From NCBI RefSeq assembly GCF_005771675.1, contig NZ_VAJM01000009.1, positions 186,001 through 250,000 on the forward strand: a stretch of 64,000 bases of DNA, in the 5' to 3' direction. This DNA comes from Hymenobacter jeollabukensis. GTDB taxonomy: Bacteria; Bacteroidota; Bacteroidia; Cytophagales; Hymenobacteraceae. The notes under the pieces were generated by a model that made no database searches, was not told where the DNA came from, and worked only from the letters and a program-made list of their open reading frames with translations. Position 1 is the first letter of the stretch; each line of letters starts with the position of its first letter. The position numbers were made by a program, and so were the translations under genes. Positions 35,782 through 46,783 of this stretch are shown here, one piece after another.

Positions 35782-35861
35782 TGAATTATGAATGCTGAAT
35801 TATGAATTTGATTCTGGCTTGGTGCGGAACGACCAATTCATAATTCAGCATTCATAATTCA
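35782..35861. repeat. Element D, heptamer-built inverted repeat
   Basis: Perfect 27-nt arms (35782-35808 and 35835-35861), each built of TGAATTA-type heptamers in a 7-nt period. The 26-nt loop contains TTCTGGCTTGGT, which is also the loop core of element C1. It ends 7 nt from the MoxR stop codon. Confidence 0.9.
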
Positions 35862-35867
35862 GAATTG

Positions 35868-36833
35868 CTAGAGCAGTTCCTGAACGATTTGGTCCACCGT
35901 CACGCCTTCGGCCTCGGCCTTGAAGTTGCGCACGATGCGGTGGCGCAGGATGGCCGGGGCCACGGCGCGCACGTCCTCGATGTCGGGGGAGTACTTGCCG
36001 TTGAGCAGGGCGTTGCACTTGGCCCCCACGATGAGGTGCTGCGAGGCGCGCGGACCGGCACCCCATTCCAGCAGCTGGGTGGCGCGCGGGGTGGCGCGGG
36101 GCCCGCCGGGGCGGGTTTTGTGCACCAGGTTCACGGCGTATTCGATGACGTTGTCCGTCACCGGCACGCGGCGCACCAGGTGCTGGAAGGCCTCGATTTC
36201 GTCGGCCTGCAGGATGCGCTGCACCGTGGGCTTGAAGTCGGCCGTGGTGTTTTTCACGATCTGCAGCTCGGCCTCGTAGCTGGGGTAGTCCAGCGTGATG
36301 TTGAACATGAAGCGGTCCAGCTGCGCCTCGGGCAGCGGGTAGGTGCCTTCCTGTTCGATGGGGTTCTGCGTCGCCAGCACGAAGAAGGGGCGCGGCAGCG
36401 CGTAACGCTGCCCGGCCACCGTCACGGCGTGCTCCTGCATGGCTTCGAGCAGGGCCGCCTGCGTCTTGGGCGGCGTGCGGTTGATTTCGTCGGCGAGGAT
36501 GATGTTGGCGAAAATCGGCCCCTTCACGAAGTGAAATTCGCGCTGCTGGTTGAGCGTTTCCGAGCCCACGATGTCAGAGGGCATCAGGTCGGGCGTGAAC
36601 TGAATGCGGTTGAAGGAGAGGTCCAGCGCGTTGCTGATGGTTTGCACCAGCAGCGTTTTGGCCAGACCCGGCACGCCCACCAGCAGGGCGTGGCCCTGCG
36701 AGAAAACGGCGGTCAGCATCAGCCGCACCACCTCGTCCTGCCCGATAATAACCTTACCGATTTCCTGCCGCAAGGTGCGGTACGACTGCGCCAGGGCGTC
36801 AGCCGCTTCTTTGTCCGAGGAGTATGTGCGCAT
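35868..36833 (-). CDS. MoxR-family AAA+ ATPase
   Basis: 321 aa. Walker A GVPGLAKTLL, Walker B ILADEINRTPPKTQAALLEAM, sensor 1 VLATQNPIEQEGTYPLPEAQLDRF and the C-terminal lid domain are intact. MoxR ATPases act as chaperones that help assemble or activate partner proteins, often with VWA-domain proteins; none is adjacent here. It follows the SurA-like gene on the same strand. Confidence 0.93.
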   Translation of the reverse strand: MRTYSSDKEAADALAQSYRTLRQEIGKVIIGQDEVVRLMLTAVFSQGHALLVGVPGLAKTLLVQTISNALDLSFNRIQFTPDLMPSDIVGSETLNQQREFHFVKGPIFANIILADEINRTPPKTQAALLEAMQEHAVTVAGQRYALPRPFFVLATQNPIEQEGTYPLPEAQLDRFMFNITLDYPSYEAELQIVKNTTADFKPTVQRILQADEIEAFQHLVRRVPVTDNVIEYAVNLVHKTRPGGPRATPRATQLLEWGAGPRASQHLIVGAKCNALLNGKYSPDIEDVRAVAPAILRHRIVRNFKAEAEGVTVDQIVQELL

Positions 36834-36845
36834 TAAGGGAGGTAT

Positions 36846-36942
36846 CAGTGGTCAGTTGCGAGTTGTCAGTGTAGCATGGTCGAGGTTCCGCGCCCGGAGG
36901 CTGCGTCAGGCCCGACAACTAAAAACGGACAACGGACAACCG
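36846..36942. repeat. Element I, degenerate heptamer inverted repeat
   Basis: The left side shows four TCAGTTG-like units and the right side four GGACAAC-like units, both with a 7-nt period and roughly complementary. It lies 2 nt from the SurA-like stop codon and fills the gap to the MoxR start. Confidence 0.6.
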
Positions 36943-36943
36943 C

Positions 36944-38323
36944 TTATTGTTCGGCATCCAGCACTTTGCAGCCGGCGTACTCGGGGTCTACTTCGATAAA
37001 CACGGTGCCGCGGTTGCGCAGGAACCACTCATCGAGGGCTTTATTTTTCTTCTGGTTCAGGGCCGCCAGCGCAATCTTCTGGTAGTCGTCCTTGAGGTTG
37101 GCCTGGTGGGGCGGGGTGTTCGACTTCAGCCAGATGATGCGCACCGCGTCCTTGCCGTCGTCGGTGCGGTAGGGCAGGGGCTTGCTGATGCGGCCCACCT
37201 TCATCGTGTCGATGGTGAAGAAGATGGCCGGGTCGAGCTGGTCGAGCGGAATGTAGGAGCTGCCGTCGCGGCGGTTGGCGAGCAGGCCCCCGTTGGCACC
37301 CGACTCCTTGTCCTCCGACATATCCTTGGCCGCTTTGGCGAAGGTGATGCTGTCGTGCTGAATGCGCGAGCGAAGCTTGAGCAGCGCCGCCGAAGCCGCG
37401 TCGATATCGGCGCCGCCCGATACGGGCTTCATCAGGATGTGGCGGGTGTTGTAGGAGTCGCCCTTCTTCTCGATCAGCTGAATCAGGTGGTAGCCGAACT
37501 GCGACTTGACGATGGGCGAGAGGCCGCCCGGCTCCATGCGCAGCGAGGCCGCTTCGTACTCGGGCACCAGCTCCTTGCGCTTGAAGAAGCCCAGGTTGCC
37601 GCCGTCCTTGGCCGATACCGGGTCTTCGGAATACTGCCGGGCGAGGGCGGCAAAATCGGCGCCGGCCAGAATCTGGGCGCGCAAATCGTTCATTTTGGCC
37701 ACCACGGCCTGCTCGGCCTTCTCATCGGGCTTGGCCAGCTTCACGATCTGGCCTACTTCCACTTCGGTGGAGTAGTAAGGCAGCGAATCCTTGGGAATCT
37801 TGTTGAAGAACTGGCGCACCTCGCGCGGCGTCACCGTCACCTTGCCAGCAATCTGGTCCTGCATTTTCTGCTGCACCAGCTGTTCCTTCACCTGAAGCCG
37901 CAGCTCCTCCTTGAGCTGGCGCAGGGGCTTGTTGTAGTACTCTTCGAGCTTCTTCTCCGAGCCGATCTGCTGGATGAAGTAGTTCATGCGGCGGTTCAGC
38001 TCGTTGTTTACCTGCGAGTCTTCCACCACCACCGAGTCGGTTTCGGCCTTGGCTACCAATAGCTTGTTGAGCGTGAGCGACTGCAGAATCTTGCACTGAA
38101 TGTCGGGCGGCAGGGGCTTGCCCTCGGCCTGCTGCAGCTGCTGCTGGTAGATGGCATCGAGGTCGGAGCGCAGCACAATCTGGTTGTCGACTTTCACGAT
38201 GATACCGTCGACGGTCTGGCGAGCGGGGCCCGAGCGGCCTACCCCGGCCAGGGTTTGCGCCTCAGCGCGGCCGAAAACCAGCACGGCCAGCAACAAGGCG
38301 GCGAAACGAAACAAATAGGTCAT
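36944..38323 (-). CDS. SurA-like periplasmic peptidyl-prolyl isomerase
   Basis: 459 aa from the ATG at 38323, giving a signal peptide (MTYLFRFAALLLAVLVFGRAEA). An N-terminal SurA chaperone region (about 35-170) contains VDGIIVKVDNQIVLRSDL. Two parvulin modules follow: about 180-290 with FAALARQYSEDPVSAKDGGNLGFF, and about 290-400 with NTRHILMKP and FAKAAKDMSED. It folds outer-membrane proteins in the periplasm. It is clustered with a second parvulin protein and MoxR. Confidence 0.92.
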   Translation of the reverse strand: MTYLFRFAALLLAVLVFGRAEAQTLAGVGRSGPARQTVDGIIVKVDNQIVLRSDLDAIYQQQLQQAEGKPLPPDIQCKILQSLTLNKLLVAKAETDSVVVEDSQVNNELNRRMNYFIQQIGSEKKLEEYYNKPLRQLKEELRLQVKEQLVQQKMQDQIAGKVTVTPREVRQFFNKIPKDSLPYYSTEVEVGQIVKLAKPDEKAEQAVVAKMNDLRAQILAGADFAALARQYSEDPVSAKDGGNLGFFKRKELVPEYEAASLRMEPGGLSPIVKSQFGYHLIQLIEKKGDSYNTRHILMKPVSGGADIDAASAALLKLRSRIQHDSITFAKAAKDMSEDKESGANGGLLANRRDGSSYIPLDQLDPAIFFTIDTMKVGRISKPLPYRTDDGKDAVRIIWLKSNTPPHQANLKDDYQKIALAALNQKKNKALDEWFLRNRGTVFIEVDPEYAGCKVLDAEQ

Positions 38324-38695
38324 GTCAGAAGAAAAAGCAACGGTGGCGGGCCCGGCAAACGCCCGATGACGGCCGACACTACCACCCCGCCAAGGCAAAC
38401 GCCACAAGCGGCCGGTAAATTTCAACATAAATAGCTGCGCGGACAAAAAGCCGGCCCGCTACGACCGAAAGAGCCCGGCTGCGGGGCCAGGGTTGCAAGC
38501 GTCCGGCCGTGGTTTTCGGCCAGTCGCCAGTCATTGCTGCGGCCGGTTAAAAAGCGCCACGGCTACAACCAAGTGGCCAAGAAATACCAGTAGCTTAAAA
38601 ATAGTGGTGCCACGGCTTTAAGCCGTGGCACCACTTCGTTCGGACGACAATCGTCCACAAAATCCGTGTCCGTCAAATCCGGAAAAATCCGTGGT
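38324..38695. other. Gap between PpiC and SurA genes
   Basis: No gene. It holds the SurA promoter region (no perfect TAnnTTTG seen), a 33-nt palindrome G (38603-38635, AGTGGTGCCACGGCTT and its complement), and element B3 next to the PpiC stop. Confidence 0.6.
38603..38635. repeat. Palindrome G
   Basis: Perfect 16-nt arms around one base; on either strand a strong hairpin. Possible terminator for the PpiC gene. Confidence 0.75.
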
Positions 38696-38698
38696 CTA
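38647..38698. repeat. Element B3, CGGATT-repeat element at the PpiC stop
   Basis: On the minus strand the stop TAG is followed at once by ACCACGGATT and further CGGATT units ending in GTGGACGATTGTC. Same design as B2 and B4, with a single arm. Confidence 0.8.
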
Positions 38699-41026
38699 CT
38701 TGGTGACCAGCTTGCTTACTTCGGCTTCGTTGACTTTCACCGGGTACTTGCCGCGCAGCTCCTGCACCCACTGCTGCTCCAGGTAGTTCTGGTAATCGGA
38801 AGTGGCCTGGCCGCGGGCTTCGGCGAGGGTTTTGGGGCCGGCGGGCAGCACTTTCTCCACCTTCACGGCGTAGTAGCGGCCATCCTGCTGCACGGTGTAG
38901 GTGCCGGGCTGCTGGGGCACGCCGTCCACCACTTTGTTGTCGCCTTTGGGGAAGGCCCGCTGCTGAATCTGCACGCCCAGCGGGTTCTGAGCCTGGTTGT
39001 TCAGCATTTCCTCCAGCACGCTGGGCTGAGAGCTGAGCAACTCAATTTTGGCCGTCGGTGCGCTGGCGCGCGCAGCCGTAGCGGAGCTGATGCGGTTGGC
39101 CGAAACCTTGCTGTCGGTCAGGAATTTTACCACGCGCTGGGTGCGGTCCTTGGCTAGGCTGGCTTTTTCACCGGCTTTGAACTGCCCCGTGACGCGCACG
39201 CTCATGTCCGGCTCGTTCACCAGCCGCTGCAGCAGCTTCGTGCGGTTGAGCAGCCCAATCTTGGTCATTTCCACCGAGTTGGGGCGGAACTCCAGGGCCG
39301 GCGGCATGTCGCGCTGCACTACGTACTGCCCCACGGCCAGCTGCTGCTGGGCTTTCTTGAGCAGCTCCGGCGTGGCGGCGTTGATGACGGTAGCCTGCAC
39401 GCGCGGCTCCCACTGGTATTTCGCCTGGTTCTCGGTGAAATACTTCTGCAGGCCCACGGTGTCCTCGATGGCCTTCGACCATACCTTCTCGTCCATCAGC
39501 TGGAACAGCAGAATTCCGTCGCGGTACTCTTTCACGAGCATGCGGTAGTCTTCGTGCTTGGTTTCCAGGTTGGCGCGCTCGTACTCCATCAGCGACTGAT
39601 CCACGAACTGGTCGTAGAGCAGCTGCATGGCGTAGCTGGGCGAGGTGCCAGGACGGGCCTGTTGGTGCTGGGCTGTGTAGTCGGCGAAGTCCTTCACCGT
39701 GTAGGCCTTGGTGCCGATGGTGAAGACCGGCGTAGCGCCGGCCACGGTGCTCTTTTTACCCTTGGCGGCCGGCACGTTGGTCAGCCGGGTCAGGTAAGGG
39801 TCGGTTTTGAAATGGCCGGCCGTCAGCGCGGTGTCGGCCTGGGCCAGCAGCAGGTCTTTTACCGGCGCCACTTCGGTGAAGTGGTTTTCGGTGCGCACGC
39901 GCTTGATGAAGGCGGCGCGGTTCAACTCGGAGCGGGAGTCTTTGGCTACTTTTTGCTTCAGCCCGGCCTCCGACTGCTCAAACGTGGGCACCGCCTGCTT
40001 TTCGATCAGCTTGATGATGTGCCAGCCGTAGGGCGTCTGCACGGGGCCGGCAAGCTGGCCCGGCGTCTGCAGCTTGAAGGCGGCCTCCTCGAAGGAGGGA
40101 ATCATGCGGCCGGTGCCGAAGGGCGGCAGCTCCCCGGCGTTAGCGGCTGAGCCCTGGTCCTCGGAGAACTGGGCCACGAGCTTGTCCCAGTTTTCACCCT
40201 TCTGCAGGCGGCTGTACAGCTCGTCGACCTTCTTCTTGGCCATGACGGAGTCGGCCTTGGGCATGCCGGGCGTGGCGCGCACCATCAGGTGAGCCACTTT
40301 GATTTCGCCCTGGGCCGGGCGCATGTCGTTGACCTTGATGATGTGGTAGCCGAAGCGCGTGCGGATCGGCTGCGACACTTGACCCACCGGCGTTTTGTAG
40401 GCCGCGGCCTCAAACGGGTACACCATCTGCAGGGCCGTGAAGTAGCCCAGGCGGCCGCCGTTTTCGCGGGCTGAGGGGTCTTCCGATGTTTCGCGGGCTA
40501 CTTTCTCGAAGTCCTCGCCGCCGGTTACGCGCTGGCGCAGGGCCACAATCTTGTTGTAGGCGGCCAGCGTGTCCTTGGGGTCGGCCTCGGGCGTGACGCG
40601 GATGAGAATGTGCGAGGCGTTGACCTCCTTCTGCATGTGCTCATACGCTTCGCGCACCAGCTGATCCGTGACGCTTTTCTCCGTCAGGTAGGGCTGGGCC
40701 AGCTGCTGCTTGTAGCCCTCCAGCTCGCGCTTGAAGGCCTGCGTAGTGTCGAGGCCTTTGGCTTCGGCTTCGATGACCTTCAGCTTGAAGTTGGTGTACA
40801 GGTTCAGGTATTCCTGCACACTGGCCTTGCTGCCGGCATCGGGGGCGGAGCTGTTGTTTTTGCGGTACACGTAGGCAAACTCCGACGCGGGCACTTCGTG
40901 GGTGCCCAGGGTCATCAGGACCGGCTGCGGGGTGGAGGTTGCGGTAGTGGGTTTAGTGGCCTGGCAAGCGGCCAGGAAGGCGGCCACCGCGGCGGCGCCG
41001 GAAAACAGAATGCGGTTGTTACGCAT
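38696..41026 (-). CDS. PpiC/PrsA-type peptidyl-prolyl isomerase lipoprotein
   Basis: 776 aa from the ATG at 41026. The lipobox (AAFLAAC) predicts a lipoprotein. Two parvulin domains are visible: about 140-245 with ASHILIRVTPEADPKD and FGYHIIKVNDM, and about 245-360 with KVAHLMVRATPG and YGWHIIKLIEKQ. A long C-terminal chaperone-like region follows, ending in a parvulin-like hydrophobic segment. It is much longer than E. coli PpiD. Together with the SurA-like gene and guaB it forms a grouping I associate with Bacteroidetes genomes (from memory, unverified). Confidence 0.9.
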   Translation of the reverse strand: MRNNRILFSGAAAVAAFLAACQATKPTTATSTPQPVLMTLGTHEVPASEFAYVYRKNNSSAPDAGSKASVQEYLNLYTNFKLKVIEAEAKGLDTTQAFKRELEGYKQQLAQPYLTEKSVTDQLVREAYEHMQKEVNASHILIRVTPEADPKDTLAAYNKIVALRQRVTGGEDFEKVARETSEDPSARENGGRLGYFTALQMVYPFEAAAYKTPVGQVSQPIRTRFGYHIIKVNDMRPAQGEIKVAHLMVRATPGMPKADSVMAKKKVDELYSRLQKGENWDKLVAQFSEDQGSAANAGELPPFGTGRMIPSFEEAAFKLQTPGQLAGPVQTPYGWHIIKLIEKQAVPTFEQSEAGLKQKVAKDSRSELNRAAFIKRVRTENHFTEVAPVKDLLLAQADTALTAGHFKTDPYLTRLTNVPAAKGKKSTVAGATPVFTIGTKAYTVKDFADYTAQHQQARPGTSPSYAMQLLYDQFVDQSLMEYERANLETKHEDYRMLVKEYRDGILLFQLMDEKVWSKAIEDTVGLQKYFTENQAKYQWEPRVQATVINAATPELLKKAQQQLAVGQYVVQRDMPPALEFRPNSVEMTKIGLLNRTKLLQRLVNEPDMSVRVTGQFKAGEKASLAKDRTQRVVKFLTDSKVSANRISSATAARASAPTAKIELLSSQPSVLEEMLNNQAQNPLGVQIQQRAFPKGDNKVVDGVPQQPGTYTVQQDGRYYAVKVEKVLPAGPKTLAEARGQATSDYQNYLEQQWVQELRGKYPVKVNEAEVSKLVTK

Positions 41027-41135
41027 ACAAAATAATTGGCACGAAAAAGCCGTCCGCACGCTAGATCACGCCCGGCGCGGACGGCTGCTTGTCGCAATGT
41101 TACGCAAAAATCGGCGCCTGCCGAAGCCTTAAAGC

Positions 41136-41546
41136 TCAGGGCAGGCGCTTACTCAGGCGGCAGAAATTGCGCGTACCGACGGTGGTGTACTCCACGTGGT
41201 CCATGATGCGGTTGACCAGGGCAATGCCCACGCCGCCTTTTTTGCCGATGCGGATGTGCTCCTGCAGGTCTGGGTCGCGGTATTCAGTGGGGGAGAAGGA
41301 CTGCCCGTCATCCTCGGCTTCAAAGCGAAACTCGTGGTCGGCAATTTCCACCCGGATGTCGAGGTGCTTGTGCTCGTCCTCGTGGTTGGAGTGAATGATC
41401 AGGTTGGCTACAATCTCGTCGACGGCCAGAATAATCTGGTTCTGCAGAATATCCGAGAGCTGGTGCTCCTGCAGCACGCCCGCCACAAAATCGCGCACCG
41501 TCTTCAGATTGCTGCGGCTGCAACTGACGCGGATGGTGTGCTGCAT
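41136..41546 (-). CDS. RsbW-like anti-sigma/switch kinase
   Basis: 136 aa from the ATG at 41546. GHKL ATPase motifs are intact: N-box VDEIVANLIIHSN, G1 DDGQSF and G2 GKKGGVGIALVNRIMD. RsbW/SpoIIAB-type kinases phosphorylate a STAS protein and bind a sigma factor or another output protein. It is last in a three-gene unit after the STAS protein (26 nt) and the PP2C phosphatase; no sigma factor gene is adjacent. Confidence 0.85.
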   Translation of the reverse strand: MQHTIRVSCSRSNLKTVRDFVAGVLQEHQLSDILQNQIILAVDEIVANLIIHSNHEDEHKHLDIRVEIADHEFRFEAEDDGQSFSPTEYRDPDLQEHIRIGKKGGVGIALVNRIMDHVEYTTVGTRNFCRLSKRLP

Positions 41547-41572
41547 GGCGAAATCGGGCGTAGACAACGAAA

Positions 41573-41902
41573 TTAAACGGCCGTAGCCTCCTGCTGGGTG
41601 GGCACGATGGTCATCAGCGAGTCGAGGCCCAGAATCTCGAACACGTTGTGGACTTTGTCCTGCATGTTGAAGAATACCAGCTTCACGCCGGCATCCTGAA
41701 AGCGCTGCAGGTGCGAGATGAATACCCCCAGACCGGCCGAAGAGATGTAGTTAAGGCGCTGGCAGTCAATCATTACCTTGCGGTAATCGAGCACGTCGGG
41801 CTTGGTCAGCTCTGTGTCGAGCGACACCGAGGAGCTGGCGTCCAGCTCGCCGTCGAGGGCGAGGGTGAGGGTATCGGTGGAGGCGTGGGGTACAATTTTC
41901 AT
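41573..41902 (-). CDS. STAS-domain anti-anti-sigma factor (RsbV-like)
   Basis: 109 aa. LTLALDGELDASSSVSLD at the N-terminus and VMIDCQRLNYISSAGLGVF hold the phosphorylatable Ser loop (SSAG). This is the substrate of RsbW-type kinases and SpoIIE/RsbU-type phosphatases. Position between the phosphatase and kinase genes fits a complete partner switch. Confidence 0.92.
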   Translation of the reverse strand: MKIVPHASTDTLTLALDGELDASSSVSLDTELTKPDVLDYRKVMIDCQRLNYISSAGLGVFISHLQRFQDAGVKLVFFNMQDKVHNVFEILGLDSLMTIVPTQQEATAV

Positions 41903-41922
41903 AGCTGAGTTCTACGCGGTGG

Positions 41923-44007
41923 TCAGGCGAGGGGTTGGGCGTTCTTGAACTTGATGATGAGCAGGGTCTGGTCGTCGAAGGGCGGCAGGCCGCGGCTGAA
42001 CTCCTCCACGTCGCGGATGATGCTCTGCTTGATGTCCTCGGCTTCGAGGTAGTGGCTGCGTTCCAGGAGCTTACGCAGGCGGTCCTCGCCGTACTCCTCG
42101 TCCTGGGCGTTGCGCGCCTCCACGATGCCGTCGGTATACATGACCATCACGTCGCCGGGATTGTAGTCGTAGTACATGTTCTTGATGCGCTTCTCGTAGG
42201 CCGCCCCGTCGCGCAGAATGCCCAGGCCGAGGCCTTCCGTCTGGAAATAGAACGTTTCCTCGGTAATGGCATTGTAGTAGAGCGTGTGGCAGTGCCCGGC
42301 CCGCGCGAAGGCGAAGCCCCGCTCTTTGTAATCGACGATGTAGAAGGAAGCGGTGATAAACGAACTGCGCTCCAGGCAGTGGCTCAGGGCCTGATTGGCC
42401 ATAGCCATGAACTTGCTCGGCTGCAGGGGCTGGCCCTTTTCGGGCTTGTCGAGCAGCATCAGCGAGTGGAAGATGCCCTTCATCTGGGCCACGTGGAAGG
42501 CCGCCGTGGTACCCTTGCCCGACACGTCGCCGATGATAATGGCAATGCGCGAGGCGCTCAGCTGCAGGAAGTCGTAGAAGTCGCCGCCCACTTCGCGGGC
42601 GGGCAGGCTGTGCCAGCGGATTTCAAACCAGCTGTCGGCGGGCAGGGTCTTCGGAATCAGGCTTTCCTGCACCAGGCTGGCAATCTTCAGCTCCTCCTTC
42701 ACTCGCTCCGACTGCAAGGACTCCTGCAGCAGGCGCAGGTTTTCGATGCTGAGCACCGTCTGGTTGGTGAAGATCTGCAGCAGGCTGAGGTTTTCGCGGT
42801 CGAAGCCCTGGCGCGTTTCCTTCAGCAGGTAGAGCGTGCCGTAGTGGTGCTTGGTGGAGCGCAGCGGCATCACGATGAGCGAGCCGTAAGGAAGCTCCAG
42901 GGCGCGGAAGCCGGCGCTGTTGGGCAGGTCGTTGTTGAGGTACTCGATGTGGCCGATGTTGTAATCGGCCAGCAGGCGGCAGATACCTTCACGGGTGGAC
43001 GCGTCTACCTGGTAGGAGAAGCCGGGCGCTCCGCCGTCGGTGTCGAGGTCGAGCCACGCGGCGTCGGCCTCCACCGTTTGCACGGCGGAATCAAACAGGA
43101 GCGAGTAGACCTCCTTTTCGCTTTGCCCTTTCTGAATCAGCTGGGAGAGGCGTTGCATGCTCAGGATTTCCTCGCGCTTCTGCTCGAATACGCCCGCAGT
43201 GGGCAGGTTGAACAGGGTCACGAGGAAGCCCATCACGGCGTAAAAACCGGCAAAGAAGCTGGTCAGGACCAGAAAGGCGTGCTGGGCCAGCGGGCCGGCC
43301 AGCTGCGGGTCGTCCTGCAGGCTATAGAAATAAGCCCCGAACACCGCCATGACGCCCAGAATAGCCAGCTGCAGAAACACGATTTCCCACTTCTGGCGGC
43401 GGTTCAGGTAGGCTATCCACTGCTGGTGCGCACTCAGGTACACGCCCAGGCCGGCCAGCAGCAGCAGCACCGGCAGGATAAACCAGGAAATCGTGTCGCC
43501 GCTGACCAGGCGGAACATCAGGGCCACGCCCAGCAGTACCTCAAACCAGCGCCATTCCTGCCGGATGCGCGGCTGGGAGCGGAAAAACACCAAGGACCGC
43601 CACGTGTAGCAGGTGCGGGCCAGGAAGTAGACGAAGAGGCCGAGGTTGATGACGTAGAACGTGTTCAGCAGCACCGGGCCGCGGTCGGGCACGTAGGCGG
43701 CGAGCAGGTGCTCGGTGAGGTGCAGCACCACGCACACGGCCGCCAGGGCGCCGGGCCAAACCAGCAGCTGGCGCAGCAGGGGCACAAACTCGGTGCCGCG
43801 CAGGCGGTCGGGGCGGGCCCGCTCGTGCAGGAAGACACCGGCGGCAAACAGGGCCTGGGTGGTCAGAATGGCCCAGTCGGGGGGAAAGCCCCAGCGGGCC
43901 GCCGCGGGTGGGCTGGCGCGCAACAACATGCACAGCAACAGCCCCAGCCAACTGAGCACCGCCACGGGCAGGGCTAGCGGAATAAGCTTGCGGAGCAGTG
44001 CAATCAT
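41923..44007 (-). CDS. Membrane GAF-PP2C (RsbU/SpoIIE-like) phosphatase
   Basis: 694 aa from the ATG at 44007 (starts MIALLRKLIPLALPVAVLSW); the frame extends upstream but past the likely promoter. About seven hydrophobic segments span residues 5-260, a GAF domain spans about 290-440, and a SpoIIE-type PP2C domain spans about 465-690 with REVGGDFYDF, GDVSGKGTTAAFH, ARAGHCH, YTDGIVEA and FDDQTLLII. It would dephosphorylate the STAS protein encoded next, freeing it to bind the kinase. The signal is sensed in the membrane or GAF region. A minus-strand TATCTTGG box (44067-44074) lies 60 nt upstream. Confidence 0.92.
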   Translation of the reverse strand: MIALLRKLIPLALPVAVLSWLGLLLCMLLRASPPAAARWGFPPDWAILTTQALFAAGVFLHERARPDRLRGTEFVPLLRQLLVWPGALAAVCVVLHLTEHLLAAYVPDRGPVLLNTFYVINLGLFVYFLARTCYTWRSLVFFRSQPRIRQEWRWFEVLLGVALMFRLVSGDTISWFILPVLLLLAGLGVYLSAHQQWIAYLNRRQKWEIVFLQLAILGVMAVFGAYFYSLQDDPQLAGPLAQHAFLVLTSFFAGFYAVMGFLVTLFNLPTAGVFEQKREEILSMQRLSQLIQKGQSEKEVYSLLFDSAVQTVEADAAWLDLDTDGGAPGFSYQVDASTREGICRLLADYNIGHIEYLNNDLPNSAGFRALELPYGSLIVMPLRSTKHHYGTLYLLKETRQGFDRENLSLLQIFTNQTVLSIENLRLLQESLQSERVKEELKIASLVQESLIPKTLPADSWFEIRWHSLPAREVGGDFYDFLQLSASRIAIIIGDVSGKGTTAAFHVAQMKGIFHSLMLLDKPEKGQPLQPSKFMAMANQALSHCLERSSFITASFYIVDYKERGFAFARAGHCHTLYYNAITEETFYFQTEGLGLGILRDGAAYEKRIKNMYYDYNPGDVMVMYTDGIVEARNAQDEEYGEDRLRKLLERSHYLEAEDIKQSIIRDVEEFSRGLPPFDDQTLLIIKFKNAQPLA

Positions 44008-44149
44008 GCGTGGTGGTGGAGAGGGCAAGGCGCCGTCAAAAAACGGCAACGAGGGCGACAGGAGGACCAAGATACGAACCACCCAGAAAATAGATAAGCC
44101 CTTTAACGGGCTTTTAATTAGGAGGTACTGGCAGTCAGCGGTATACCAA

Positions 44150-44177
44150 AACCGCCGCCCCAAAGTGGGCGGCGGTT
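44150..44177 (-). terminator. guaB terminator
   Basis: An 11-bp perfect stem (AACCGCCGCCC with GGGCGGCGGTT), 6-nt loop; on the minus strand followed by TTGG, a weak U tract. Confidence 0.5.
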
Positions 44178-44241
44178 CGGCGTAAAACAACTCGGAAAAC
44201 GTCCGGAAGCAGCGTCAGCCGTTTCCGGATCAAGACCAGAA

Positions 44242-45768
<1,527 letters not shown>

Positions 45769-45852
45769 CGGCGAATTTCGGACTCCCGACGAATCGGCGG
45801 CTTACTTAATGGAAAGCTGACGGGATACATGCCCGGGGCCAAGAACCAAACA

Positions 45853-45982
45853 AGAACGTCATTCCGAGCTTGTCGAGGAATCTCGCGTGGGTTCGTCCGA
45901 GAGTAGAATTCTCGTTGAACGAAAGGAATAGTACCCGAACATCAACACGCGAGATTCCTCGCCAAGCTCGGAATGACGTTCT
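45853..45982. repeat. Palindromic element A3
   Basis: 37-nt inverted arms (45853-45889 and 45946-45982, few mismatches) starting AGAACGTCATTCCGAGC, loop 56 nt. It ends 22 nt from the DUF2490 gene stop and may terminate it. Confidence 0.85.
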
Positions 45983-46003
45983 GAGTAGCGGCGTAACTGG
46001 TGC

Positions 46004-46783
46004 TCAATATCCTGGCGGCAGCGGCGCGGCCATGGGCGCGTCCGCCCGCAAATCCAGGTTCAGCAGCAGGCTCAATTGCAGGGTGTGGTTGTGCTCGAAT
46101 ACCCGGCCGTTGCGCTGCTGTAGCAACTGATTGAGGTAGCCGGCTTCCAGGCGCACCAGTTTGGAAGCGGTGTAGCCCAGGCCGGCGTAGAGGCGGTTCT
46201 GATCGAAACGGTTGGGGGCATTGCGGCCAAAATTCACCAGGATTTCGTCGGAGGCAATGAGGTAGGGCATGCGCGTGGTCAGCCTGGGGCCGAGCAGGGG
46301 CAGCAGCAGGCCGAGCTGGTAGCGGGTGCGGTTCTGGTAGGTGAAGCGGTTGGCTTCGGGCCAGCGAATCCAGCGCTGCTCCAGGCGGTAGCGGTGCAGC
46401 AGCTGCACCCGGCCCGATACGTCCTGCACCTGCACCTGCTGATAAAAGCCGTGCTCGGGCGCCGATTCGGACGCGGCGAACTGGCCGTAGGGGTAAATCT
46501 TCTGGTAGAGCGCGCCGGCGCCCAGCTGAAAGTGCTGGCCGAGGTGGTAGTTGGCGGCGAGGCGCAGCACCGTTTGCTGGGGCTTGCGGCCCTGGTCGGC
46601 GCGGCGCAGCTGCATTTCGGCGTAGCTGCTCCACTTATCGGTGAGGCGCAGCTGGCCGGCGCCGACCAGCCAAAGGTTGTCGTTGCGTTCGGCCACGCGG
46701 GCTTCGGGCAGCTGTTGGGCGGCGACGAACAAAGGAAGGAAGAAGGCCAGCAGCGGGCCGGTAGCGCGGAAAAGTGCAGTCAT
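46004..46783 (-). CDS. DUF2490 outer-membrane-type protein
   Basis: 259 aa from the ATG at 46783, giving a signal peptide (MTALFRATGPLLAFFLPLFVAAQ). Mature sequence begins NDNLWLVGAGQLRLTDKWSSY, the DUF2490 hallmark, followed by a series of amphipathic strands. The family is a predicted small outer-membrane beta-barrel common in Bacteroidetes; function unknown. Divergent from the FRG gene. Confidence 0.85.
   Translation of the reverse strand: MTALFRATGPLLAFFLPLFVAAQQLPEARVAERNDNLWLVGAGQLRLTDKWSSYAEMQLRRADQGRKPQQTVLRLAANYHLGQHFQLGAGALYQKIYPYGQFAASESAPEHGFYQQVQVQDVSGRVQLLHRYRLEQRWIRWPEANRFTYQNRTRYQLGLLLPLLGPRLTTRMPYLIASDEILVNFGRNAPNRFDQNRLYAGLGYTASKLVRLEAGYLNQLLQQRNGRVFEHNHTLQLSLLLNLDLRADAPMAAPLPPGY

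Noticed and set aside
41935-43977. Long plus-strand open frame (680 codons)
   Set aside because: Antisense shadow of the GAF-PP2C phosphatase, which has all its metal-binding motifs.
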